DNA of 64,000 bases. Source: Bin80 sp965220935. Its GTDB lineage: Bacteria > Bacteroidota > Rhodothermia > Rhodothermales > Bin80. A program made the translations under genes and the position numbers. The DNA lies in NCBI GenBank assembly GCA_965220935.1, contig OZ244857.1:2852001-2916000 (forward strand), given 5' to 3'. Shown piece by piece: positions 20,299 through 28,867 of the stretch; position 1 is the stretch's first letter; each line of letters opens with the position of its first letter. Under the pieces are notes generated by a model. That model worked only from the letters and a program-made list of their open reading frames with translations. It was not told the origin of the DNA and ran no database searches.

Positions 20299-20985
20299 CT
20301 CGGACTTTGATGCTGCTTGGACTTGCTGTTCTTGATCGTTCAAGTGTCCGCGTAGTACAAACTTGACGCTCTAACTCAATCTGATTGATCCAAGTCTTAA
20401 ATCGTTTTGTCCAGTCGCTTCCAGTTGTATAACAATGCCCATGCAAAAAATGAATCACTCGCATTTTGGATTGGTGAAGGCTTTCATCTGCGGTTGCGTA
20501 CGGCTCGGAGTTGGACGAAACATTGAGTCCAGGTCCAAAGTATTTGGATAAATTCCTGGCATCGCGCTGATCGGTTTTGATTCGATCACCTGAGCGCTTG
20601 GCAATGGCGCCATCCACGCCGTGTCATAGAGCACAGTACCCGAAAAGGATGCCTCATAACAACAGCGGTAATACCCATACTTTGAACGCGTAGATTCCAC
20701 AAACCGAGTGAGACTCTTCGGCTTGTGCGCATTTAGTCACGCTTCTTATCCGCATCATAAACACACGCCGAGATTGTATCATGATGAGCGTCTAACCCAA
20801 CGTAGTAGCGAACAGGTGGAGATGTAGGTGACATAATAAAATGAAGATTTGGTTATCTCAAAAAATAACACTTCTGAGGGAACCTTCCTTTCTATTATGC
20901 CTTTATGGAACCTATGTCGTCAAAAAGGTATTTAAAGATGGGTATATTACCTTGTAATCCTATCTCATCAAATATTGTTTTATTA

Positions 20986-21591
20986 ATGAACATCACTGAG
21001 AAAATTATCCGAAAACTTAAGTCCGCGGGAGTTGAGAAGGCGGAGGCACATGCCGAAGTGATTACAGAAGTAATTGAAGATGTACTAAAAAAGATTCCAA
21101 CCAAGGACTATGTTGACAGTCAATTTGCACAACAAGCGGCTACAAATGGTCAATTCCATAAAGAAACTCAAGCAGAACTTGAGAACCAGCGTACGAAGAG
21201 CACCGAAGATCGTTCTGAAACGCAAATAGGATTTGCGCAGATAAATGCGAAAATAGACTCTGGATTCGCGAACCAGGATCAGAAAATGGAAACAGGATTC
21301 GCGAACCAGGATCAGAAAAACACAGAACTGCGTGCTGAAATGGAAACAGGGTTCGCGAACCAGGATCAGAAAAACACAGAACTGCGTGCTGAAATGCTAG
21401 CCGGGTTCGCGAACCAGGATCAGAAAAACACAGAACTGCGTGCTGAAATGCTAGCCGGGTTCGCAAACCAGACCGCAATGCTTAAATCTTCGCAGTTCAG
21501 CCTCCTCCGCTGGACTGTCGGAAGCATCTTCGTGATTATAGGTTTCCTTGCAACATTAATCTATTTTTTGTTAAGGCAAGGGCCATCCTGA
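20986..21591 (+). CDS. Tail-anchored coiled-coil repeat protein (DUF1640/Bdr-like), copy 4
   Basis: The 201-residue copy has the repeat order 11-18-18-18. It has one substitution outside the repeats (TKSTEDRS for TKRTEDRS). The frame is open upstream to 20905, but that extension is not kept in copies 2, 3 and 5. The gene is intact although the IS110 copy of this unit carries a 1771-bp insertion. Confidence 0.82.
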   Translation: MNITEKIIRKLKSAGVEKAEAHAEVITEVIEDVLKKIPTKDYVDSQFAQQAATNGQFHKETQAELENQRTKSTEDRSETQIGFAQINAKIDSGFANQDQKMETGFANQDQKNTELRAEMETGFANQDQKNTELRAEMLAGFANQDQKNTELRAEMLAGFANQTAMLKSSQFSLLRWTVGSIFVIIGFLATLIYFLLRQGPS

Positions 21592-21605
21592 AGAATCGTG
21601 TGATA

Positions 21606-21972
21606 TCAATCAATTCGTTTAAATCTTCCATTGTGTAAATTTGTGAAATAATTACGGATAGATATTTTCTTCACTGAGGAAAATGCCAAGTAGAGGTTGC
21701 CTGATTTTGTTTCCATTTTACCCCCGCCAGTCGCAATTACAACATATTGCATTCCGTTAACTCCATAGGTTGAGAGTGTTGCATGGCCCCAGCCGGGGGA
21801 GATGAGTCTCTCATAACATTGCTCAAGCCTCTTTGTCAAAATCTCTAAACTACTCGTCTTTAGAAGTAGCAATGAGGATCAAACCACCAGAGATAATCAC
21901 TGGAGCACCATAATTTTCTGTTCCTGTTTGAGTAATGCCTTGCTCTACCTTATGACATGAGTATCTGGCGTA
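21606..21972 (-). pseudogene. PQQ-dependent dehydrogenase 3' remnant, unit 4
   Basis: Same fragment and same inactivating changes as in unit 2 (GTENYGAP, stop after SKDE, YGVNGMQYVVIATGGGK). Confidence 0.8.
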
Positions 21973-22244
21973 GAAAGGAAGGGGCCCTTTCGGGGGTTGG
22001 TATGTATTTGTTTCGGGTTACATTTTGTTATAGATTTAGACAAATTGTCACAGAGAAAGAGTCTTTAGCAATGGCGACGGTATATCAATCTGGCGTCCGC
22101 ATGCTAGGCAAAAGCCATCATGCTTGAATACGTCGGAGCTGCCAAGACCTTGAAACTCGCGATCATCGCTACCGAAAAGTATGGACTTGGGCTCTCCATC
22201 GTTGCTTCGGACTCTTTCTCCATGACGGTGATCTTACAGGTTGT

Positions 22245-23137
22245 TTATGCTGTTGCAACGCCAAGCAGTTCACGCGCGATTGCAACCTTGGGAGATTTGC
22301 GCAGTGCATTGTATCGTTTGTGTAAACATGTTTGTGCTTTTGTCGCTATTGAAGTGCAACACTGATCGCGTAGATGTATTTCCATACTGCGCTCACCAAG
22401 ACTTTTCGTGCGTGTGTGTTTCCAGCTTTGGTGATTGAACCAGTGCGGGTGGTGTTTCCTGTTGAGATGCAACGAATCCAAGATACGCCATCCATGCTGC
22501 TCAAACCGCCGAAAGTCTCCAATCTCACAAACCAACTGCATGGTAGAGATCAGTCCAATGCCTCAAAAGCCTTGCAGAATCTGAACTGCTTGCTGAAACG
22601 TCTCGGACTTTGATGCTGCTTGGACTTGCTGTTCTTGATCGTTCAAGTGTCCGCGTAGTACAAACTTGACGCTCTAACTCAATCTGATTGATCCAAGTCT
22701 TAAATCGTTTTGTCCAGTCGCTTCCAGTTGTATAACAATGCCCATGCAAAAAATGAATCACTCGCATTTTGGATTGGTGAAGGCTTTCATCTGCGGTTGC
22801 GTACGGCTCGGAGTTGGACGAAACATTGAGTCCAGGTCCAAAGTATTTGGATAAATTCCTGGCATCGCGCTGATCGGTTTTGATTCGATCACCTGAGCGC
22901 TTGGCAATGGCGCCATCCACGCCGTGTCATAGAGCACAGTACCCGAAAAGGATGCCTCATAACAACAGCGGTAATACCCATACTTTGAACGCGTAGATTC
23001 CACAAACCGAGTGAGACTCTTCGGCTTGTGCGCATTTAGTCACGCTTCTTATCCGCATCATAAACACACGCCGAGATTGTATCATGATGAGCGTCTAACC
23101 CAACGTAGTAGCGAACAGGTGGAGATGTAGATGACAT
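22245..23137 (-). pseudogene. IS110-family transposase remnant, unit 5
   Basis: The copy is uninterrupted with the shared frameshifts and stop. The element spans about 21973-23191. It is nearly identical to the unit 3 copy. Confidence 0.85.
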
Positions 23138-23288
23138 AATAAAATGAAGATTTGGTTATCTCAAAAAATAACACTTCTGAGGGAACCTTCCTTTCTATTA
23201 TACCTTTATGGAACCTATGTCGTCAAAAAGGTATTTAAAGATGGGTATATTACCTTGTAATCCTATCTCATCAAATATTATTTTATAA

Positions 23289-23840
23289 ATGAACATCACT
23301 GAGAAAATTATCCGAAAACTTAAGTCCGCGGGAGTTGAGAAGGCGGAGGCACATGCCGAAGTGATTACAGAAGTAATTGAAGATGTACTAAAAAAGATTC
23401 CAACCAAGGACTATGTTGACAGTCAATTTGCACAACAAGCGGCTACAAATGGTCAATTCCATAAAGAAACTCAAGCAGAACTTGAGAACCAGCGTACGAA
23501 GAGGACCGAAGATCGTTCTGAAACGCAAATAGGATTTGCGCAGATAAATGCGAAAATAGACTCTGGATTCGCGAACCAGGATCAGAAAATGGAAACAGGG
23601 TTTGCGAAGCAGGATCAGAAAGGCACAGAACTGCGTGCTGAAATGCTAGCCGGGTTCGCGAAGCAGGATCAGAAAGACACAGAGCTGCGTGCTGAAATGC
23701 TAGCCGGGTTCGCAAACCAGACCGCAATGCTTAAATCTTCGCAGTTCAGCCTCCTCCGGTGGACTGTCGGAAGCATCTTCGTGATTATAGGTTTCCTTGC
23801 AACATTAATCTATTTTTTGTTAAGGCAAGGGCCATCCTGA
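23289..23840 (+). CDS. Tail-anchored coiled-coil repeat protein (DUF1640/Bdr-like), copy 5
   Basis: The 183-residue copy has the order 11-18-18, so it has the same length as copy 3 but a different arrangement. Its repeats include the variants FAKQDQKGTEL and FAKQDQKDTEL. Head and membrane tail are unchanged. Confidence 0.82.
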   Translation: MNITEKIIRKLKSAGVEKAEAHAEVITEVIEDVLKKIPTKDYVDSQFAQQAATNGQFHKETQAELENQRTKRTEDRSETQIGFAQINAKIDSGFANQDQKMETGFAKQDQKGTELRAEMLAGFAKQDQKDTELRAEMLAGFANQTAMLKSSQFSLLRWTVGSIFVIIGFLATLIYFLLRQGPS

Positions 23841-23854
23841 AGAATCGTGTGATA

Positions 23855-24221
23855 TCAATCAATTCGTTTAAATCTTCCATTGTGTAAATTTGTGAAATAA
23901 TTACGGATAGATATTTTCTTCACTGAGGAAAATGCCAAGTAGAGGTTGCCTGATTTTGTTTCCATTTTACCCCCGCCAGTCGCAATTACAACATATTGCA
24001 TTCCGTTAACTCCATAGGTTGAGAGTGTTGCATGGCCCCAGCCGGGGGAGATGAGTCTCTCATAACATTGCTCAAGCCTCTTTGTCAAAATCTCTAAACT
24101 ACTCGTCTTTAGAAGTAGCAATGAGGATCAAACCACCAGAGATAATCACTGGAGCACCATAATTTTCTGTTCCTGTTTGAGTAATGCCTTGCTCTACCTT
24201 ATGACATGAGTATCTGGCGTA
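23855..24221 (-). pseudogene. PQQ-dependent dehydrogenase 3' remnant, unit 5
   Basis: Same fragment and lesions as in unit 2. It is the last cargo remnant before the terminal IS110 copy. Confidence 0.8.
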
Positions 24222-24494
24222 GAAAGGAAGGGGCCCTTTCGGGGGTTGGTATGTATTTGTTTCGGGTTACATTTTGTTATAGATTTAGACAAATTGTCAC
24301 AGAGAAAGAGTCTTTAGCAATGGCGACGGTATATCAATCTGGCGTCCGCATGCTAGGCAAAAGCCATCATGCTTGAATACGTCGGAGCTGCCAAGACCTT
24401 GAAACTCGCGATCATCGCTACCGAAAAGTATGGACTTGGGCTCTCCATCGTTGCTTCGGACTCTTTCTCCATGACGAGTGATCGTACAGGTTGT

Positions 24495-25387
24495 TTATGC
24501 TGTTGCAACGCCAAGCAGTTCACGCGCGATTGCAACCTTGGGAGATTTGCGCAGTGCATTGTATCGTTTGTGTAAACATGTTTGTGCTTTTGTCGCTATT
24601 GAAGTGCAACACTGATCGCGTAGATGTATTTCCATACTGCGCTCACCAAGACTTTTCGTGCGTGTGTGTTTCCAGCTTTGGTGATTGAACCAGTGCGGGT
24701 GGTGTTTCCTGTTGAGATGCAACGAATCCAAGATACGCCATCCATGCTGCTCAAACCGCCGAAAGTCTCCAATCTCACAAACCAACTGCATGGTAGAGAT
24801 CAGTCCAATGCCTCAAAAGCCTTGCAGAATCTGAACTGCTTGCTGAAACGTCTCGGACTTTGATGCTGCTTGGACTTGCTGTTCTTGATCGTTCAAGTGT
24901 CCGCGTAGTACAAACTTGACGCTCTAACTCAATCTGATTGATCCAAGTCTTAAATCGTTTTGTCCAGTCGCTTCCAGTTGTATAACAATGCCCATGCAAA
25001 AAATGAATCACTCGCATTTTGGATTGGTGAAGGCTTTCATCTGCGGTTGCGTACGGCTCGGAGTTGGACGAAACATTGAGTCCAGGTCCAAAGTATTTGG
25101 ATAAATTCCTGGCATCGCGCTGATCGGTTTTGATTCGATCACCTGAGCGCTTGGCAATGGCGCCATCCACGCCGTGTCATAGAGCACAGTACCCGAAAAG
25201 GATGCCTCATAACAACAGCGGTAATACCCATACTTTGAACGCGTAGATTCCACAAACCGAGTGAGACTCTTCAGCTTGTGCGCATTTAGTCACGCTTCTT
25301 ATCCGCATCATAAACACACGCCGAGATTGTATCATGATGAGCGTCTAACCCAACGTAGTAGAGAACAGGTGGAGATGTAGATGACAT
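24495..25387 (-). pseudogene. IS110-family transposase remnant, terminal copy
   Basis: This copy closes the array and is not followed by a coiled-coil gene. Its coding part matches the other copies, but from about 25396 its right end diverges (AACGTTGGATCACCTCG instead of AAGATTTGGTTATCTCA) and it ends GAGGGAATCTTCC at 25441. There is also a small local rearrangement near 24477 (GACGAGTGATCGTACAGG). Confidence 0.83.
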
Positions 25388-25461
25388 AATAAAATGAACG
25401 TTGGATCACCTCGAAAAATAACCCTCATGAGGGAATCTTCCGTTCAATTATTTCTTGGGTA

Positions 25462-26076
25462 TTACAACCCAACAGATAGGCGTAGCATCGCCATGTTCAA
25501 CTTTTGTGGATCTCCCGCTCGTAGCGATATCTGCTGAAGGATCAGCTCATCTTCAATAAACCGAGTGAGCCCAAAGACGTATGCAAGTTCGGGATGAAGA
25601 CTAACGGGGCCGAGGTCAATCTTTATTCCACCGCCAATCTCTCCTGCATAAGAGAGAATTTTGAGATTATCACCGATATCGGAGTCATTTTGAGTGGGGA
25701 ATCGAAAAACAGGGCCTGCGAAAACATATGGGCTCACAACAGGGGACGGAAATCCCAGACGGAACAGCAAGTAAACTTCAACTAGTGAGACATCAAAATT
25801 ATCACGAACCGAGGAATGGGAATCTTGTATACCTTCAAACAGTTTTCCTGCTGCCATATAACGCCCACCTCCACGCAGAGCGGCTGGCCCAAGTGGGAGT
25901 TCAAGCCAAGCACCGACATGCCACCCATTCTGACTTTCAAACTTCGTTTCCAATTCGTTGAGAGCGACATCACTCAGCCTCTGGAAATTCGCTCCCACAC
26001 TCACACCAAAATTTTGTGCAGGGGCCGTGGTTGCAAAAAAACATCCAAGGATTATAAGCGCAAAATGACGATTCAT
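25462..26076 (-). CDS. Outer-membrane beta-barrel (porin-like) protein
   Basis: The start at 26076 gives a signal peptide (MNRHFALIILGCFFATTAPAQ) followed by alternating amphipathic strands (FGVSVGANFQ, LRGGGRYMAAG, EVYLLFRLGF, PYVFAGPVFRF, GGGIKIDLGPVSLHPELAY) and a C-terminal strand MLRLSVGL. This is the pattern of small outer-membrane barrels of Bacteroidota. The 204-residue length fits an 8- to 10-stranded barrel. The frame is open 19 codons upstream without a better N-terminus. The ligand or role is unknown. It lies directly beside the array. Confidence 0.75.
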   Translation of the reverse strand: MNRHFALIILGCFFATTAPAQNFGVSVGANFQRLSDVALNELETKFESQNGWHVGAWLELPLGPAALRGGGRYMAAGKLFEGIQDSHSSVRDNFDVSLVEVYLLFRLGFPSPVVSPYVFAGPVFRFPTQNDSDIGDNLKILSYAGEIGGGIKIDLGPVSLHPELAYVFGLTRFIEDELILQQISLRAGDPQKLNMAMLRLSVGL

Positions 26077-26149
26077 GATAATTTTGAAAATCAAGAGTAT
26101 AACCTTGAGTTTAATGTAGGTGTTTCCATACAAGACTATAAATTTTACG

Positions 26150-27307
26150 ATGAGAATAGGAATTACCTGTTATCCAGTTTATGGTGGAAGTGGCGTTGTT
26201 GCCACTGAACTAGGCAGGGCGCTCGCCAATAGAGGTCATGAGATTCACTTCATTGCCTACTCATTACCTTTTCGACTCAACAAAGTAACAGAAAATATTT
26301 ACTTCCATGAGGTCAGTGTCAATCGGTATCCACTATTTGATTTTCCCCCGTATGCGCTGTCTCTCACCAGTAAGATGGTGGATGTTGCCAGATATGAAAA
26401 GTTAGATTTGTTACATGTCCACTACGCAATCCCACATGCGACTAGTGCGGTTTTGGCGCGTGATATTCTAAAAAAGCAATCGCAAACTATTCCAGTAGTT
26501 ACAACCCTACATGGAACAGACATCACCATTGTTGGGCAAGATGCCTCGTATAGGCCTGTTGTCACCTACTCGATTAATGCTTCTGACGGAGTCACGGCCG
26601 TGTCAAATTTTCTTCGAAAAGAGACCTATGACGCATTTGACATTCAAGTCCCGATTGAAGTCATTCCAAATTTCATTGATACAAAGCATTTCTACAGATT
26701 AGAAAAGGATCATTTCAGAAAGGCACTTTGCGAAACGGATCAAAAGGTTATTGTGCATGTATCCAATTTTCGGCGCATCAAGAATGTGTCGCATGTTGTT
26801 GAGGTTTTCCATAGGATCCTTCAAGAGGGACTTTCAGCAAGATTATTATTGGTGGGTGACGGCCCGGATCGATCAAACGTTGAACAACTCTCACGTGATT
26901 TAGGAATTCAGGAGTCAGTTCGCTTTCTTGGAAAACAGGATCCTATTCAAGAGATTCTCTCCATTTCTGATCTATTTTTATTGACAAGTGGATCCGAATC
27001 CTTTGGCCTTGCTCCCCTTGAAGCGATGGCCTGTAATGTCCCTGTGGTATGTAGTGATATCGGAGGCCTACCTGAACTCGTTGATGGTAGTGGTGCAGGC
27101 TATCTATGCCCGGTTGGAGATATTGATGCGTTCTCCGAGTCGTGTATTCAGATTCTTACAGATCATGAGTCACACGCTCGGATGTCTCAACAAGCTAGAA
27201 AATATGTGGTGAATCACTATGACACCCATGCTATCGTTGCGCAGTATGAGGCTTATTATGAGGAGATTATTGATCAAGTGCAACGCTCAAATCCAGCCAC
27301 TCATTGA
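26150..27307 (+). CDS. bshA: N-acetyl-alpha-D-glucosaminyl L-malate synthase BshA
   Basis: BshA is a GT4 glycosyltransferase that joins UDP-GlcNAc to L-malate in the first step of bacillithiol synthesis. The 386-residue protein starts MRIGITCYPVYGGSGVVATE and has LHVHYAIPHATSA, TTLHGTDITIVGQD, SNFRRIKN and the donor-binding ESFGLAPLEAMACNVPVV. These stretches fit BshA well. The frame is open ten codons further upstream, but the MRIGI start fits the family. The stop lies 5 bp from the end of convergent folA. Bacillithiol occurs in Bacillota and many Bacteroidota. Confidence 0.9.
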   Translation: MRIGITCYPVYGGSGVVATELGRALANRGHEIHFIAYSLPFRLNKVTENIYFHEVSVNRYPLFDFPPYALSLTSKMVDVARYEKLDLLHVHYAIPHATSAVLARDILKKQSQTIPVVTTLHGTDITIVGQDASYRPVVTYSINASDGVTAVSNFLRKETYDAFDIQVPIEVIPNFIDTKHFYRLEKDHFRKALCETDQKVIVHVSNFRRIKNVSHVVEVFHRILQEGLSARLLLVGDGPDRSNVEQLSRDLGIQESVRFLGKQDPIQEILSISDLFLLTSGSESFGLAPLEAMACNVPVVCSDIGGLPELVDGSGAGYLCPVGDIDAFSESCIQILTDHESHARMSQQARKYVVNHYDTHAIVAQYEAYYEEIIDQVQRSNPATH

Positions 27308-27312
27308 TGGTT

Positions 27313-27804
27313 TCATGCGTGGATTCTGTCATAAGTGACAAACGAGAATCCTTCATGGGGCTCTTCGTTGGTCAGGTTAAATTTCGTCCCGATCAGATGC
27401 TCATATGGTGGGAAAAATGTGTCGCCATCGTAAGCGCCGTCAACCAGTGTTAATTCAAGTCGATCGGCAAATTCTAACGCTTCTTGATAGATTTTTGCAC
27501 CACCAGCAATAAACACTTTGTCTGCAGATTTTACTTGATTTAATGCACAGCTTAAGGAATTGTATACGTAAATTTCTGGATGAATTTCTATGTCTGTGTT
27601 CCGAGATAATGTTAGTAGTTGACGCTCTGGTAGCGGCCCTCCGAAGTCACGAATCAGTCCTTCGCATGTGACGCGCCCCATGATCAGCGGCTGACCTAAG
27701 GTCAGCTGTTTGAAACGGCGTAGATCCTCTGATATCTGCCAAGGGAGATGCGTATCTTTGCCGATACACCGATTTTCTTTTGCCACCGCTGCGATTATAA
27801 TCAC
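27313..27804 (-). CDS. folA: Dihydrofolate reductase
   Basis: The 163-residue enzyme reduces dihydrofolate with NADPH. It has the N-terminal MIIIAAVAKENRCIGKD, LPWQISEDLRRFK (folate pocket), LIMGRVTCEGL (NADPH binding) and VFIAGGAKIYQEAL. It is the last gene of a minus-strand cluster that begins with thyA, whose reaction produces the dihydrofolate that this enzyme recycles. It starts 11 bp after the MamK-like gene. Confidence 0.95.
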   Translation of the reverse strand: MIIIAAVAKENRCIGKDTHLPWQISEDLRRFKQLTLGQPLIMGRVTCEGLIRDFGGPLPERQLLTLSRNTDIEIHPEIYVYNSLSCALNQVKSADKVFIAGGAKIYQEALEFADRLELTLVDGAYDGDTFFPPYEHLIGTKFNLTNEEPHEGFSFVTYDRIHA

Positions 27805-27815
27805 TAGGGGGCGAT

Positions 27816-28841
27816 TTACATGTTTTCCCAGTATTCTTCTGGCATATCTTCCGCGAGACTCAGGGCGCCTTCAGCCCCACTGAATAACGGATCTTGAATA
27901 GGAGTGATCGTAAACTGGCCATACTCTTCTAAGGCAGAGCCCAAAGCTTGCCCGAGTCCTTGAATCTGGCTGCCCCCGCCTGCCAAGTAGATATTATGTC
28001 GTATCCGTTCTTGTAGCATGGGCTCATAGGTACTCAGTAAATCAATGAGTGTTTCGGCAATTGACGGGACAAGAGAATCACAAACGCGCCAGATTTCTTC
28101 GGTGAGGTCGTAGTTCTCAAATTTTCCAGAAACAGGTAAGCTGACATTAATTTGATCCGATGCCCCAGTGACGCTTCCATGCTTTTCCTTGATTTCACGC
28201 GCGAAAGTCTCGCTAAATGGAGTATTCGCAAACCGTTCAGATAATAGATTGAATAGTTGTTCGTCAAGATAATCACCTGCTGTGCGCAGTGATCGCTGAT
28301 CTTCCTCACCGGGCATTGTCCCATGCATCACACAAAAATCAATGGTGCCTGCACCGATGTCAATGATGCATGTATTATTGAGTGCACCGAGTCTGTAAGC
28401 GACTGCAAACGGTTCTGAAACCAACATCAGCGTATCCGCCCATTCTCCAACAGCATCACGTATTGCTAGCTTATTGACGCGCAGTGCTTCGGCTGGTACG
28501 CCAACTGCGGCAAAGATTTTCTGGCCTTCCTCGGGCTGGGCAAGACTGATCAGATGACGAATTAACTCACGAACCGCCTTTTCATCACTTTCTGTACCAT
28601 CTCTAATCACCCCATATTCTAAAGGACGAACGAGATTAACCGAGTTGCGGTGTTCAATCGCGTCCATGCCAATGAGCACATCCTGCTTGAGCATTCTGCG
28701 AGCGACAAAGTCACGAGGCCACCCAACATAACTATGGACCCATCTCTTTTTGCCATGACTGGTAGCGATTGCGCTACGTGATGTTCCAAGATCTATCCCT
28801 ATACGAAGGCTTCCACTGTGCGAATCAGAGTTCTGTGACAT
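27816..28841 (-). CDS. MamK-like bacterial actin
   Basis: The 341-residue actin-fold ATPase has phosphate loop 1 GIDLGTSRSAIATS, phosphate loop 2 IIDIGAGTIDFCVMHGTMP followed by EEDQ, an IKEKHGSVTGA segment, adenosine loop NIYLAGGGSQIQGL and the end SLAEDMPEEYWENM. From memory of the family, these stretches match the magnetosome actin MamK more closely than MreB, which is otherwise the usual chromosomal bacterial actin. MamK forms filaments that position magnetosomes. No mam genes are seen here; the gene sits between a cell-wall amidase and folA, so a general cytoskeletal role is possible. MreB-type membrane helix and mreCD neighbours are absent. Confidence 0.85.
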   Translation of the reverse strand: MSQNSDSHSGSLRIGIDLGTSRSAIATSHGKKRWVHSYVGWPRDFVARRMLKQDVLIGMDAIEHRNSVNLVRPLEYGVIRDGTESDEKAVRELIRHLISLAQPEEGQKIFAAVGVPAEALRVNKLAIRDAVGEWADTLMLVSEPFAVAYRLGALNNTCIIDIGAGTIDFCVMHGTMPGEEDQRSLRTAGDYLDEQLFNLLSERFANTPFSETFAREIKEKHGSVTGASDQINVSLPVSGKFENYDLTEEIWRVCDSLVPSIAETLIDLLSTYEPMLQERIRHNIYLAGGGSQIQGLGQALGSALEEYGQFTITPIQDPLFSGAEGALSLAEDMPEEYWENM

Positions 28842-28867
28842 GTTTAATTAATTAGTAAGGTTGTACA

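Larger units (their letters stand above)
18162..20834 (-). pseudogene. IS110-family transposase remnant, unit 4, split by IS4-like element
   Basis: The transposase remnant is in two parts, 18162-18518 and 20308-20834, separated by an IS4-like element. The 3' part carries several base changes not seen in other units between 18283 and 18420, so this copy has diverged locally. The start region reads MSPTSPP instead of MSSTSPP. Confidence 0.82.
10005..25441. repeat. Direct tandem array of five IS110 / coiled-coil gene / PQQ-remnant units
   Basis: Each unit carries a dead IS110-type element (-), a coiled-coil gene (+) and a PQQ-dehydrogenase 3' remnant (-). Element left ends are at about 10005, 12077 (truncated), 15641, 17890, 21973 and 24222. 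The basic period is 2249 bp (third to fourth, and fifth to sixth element). The other spacings fit this period plus a 1296-bp ISL3 element with 8-bp duplication, a 1771-bp IS4-like element with 9-bp duplication, a 212-bp deletion, and whole 54/33-bp repeats in the coiled-coil gene. The array ends with an element alone. Near identity of the units points to recent expansion or gene conversion. Confidence 0.92.

Noticed and set aside
10149..24575. A family of plus-strand frames beginning MLEYVGAAKTLKL repeated in each array unit
   Set aside because: They lie antisense to the IS110 transposase remnant, have no protein-like composition of their own and repeat only because the unit repeats.
10005..25441. 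The repeats as a CRISPR or phage-type array
   Set aside because: Units are about 2.2 kb, contain genes and IS ends, and have no short spaced repeats or cas genes.
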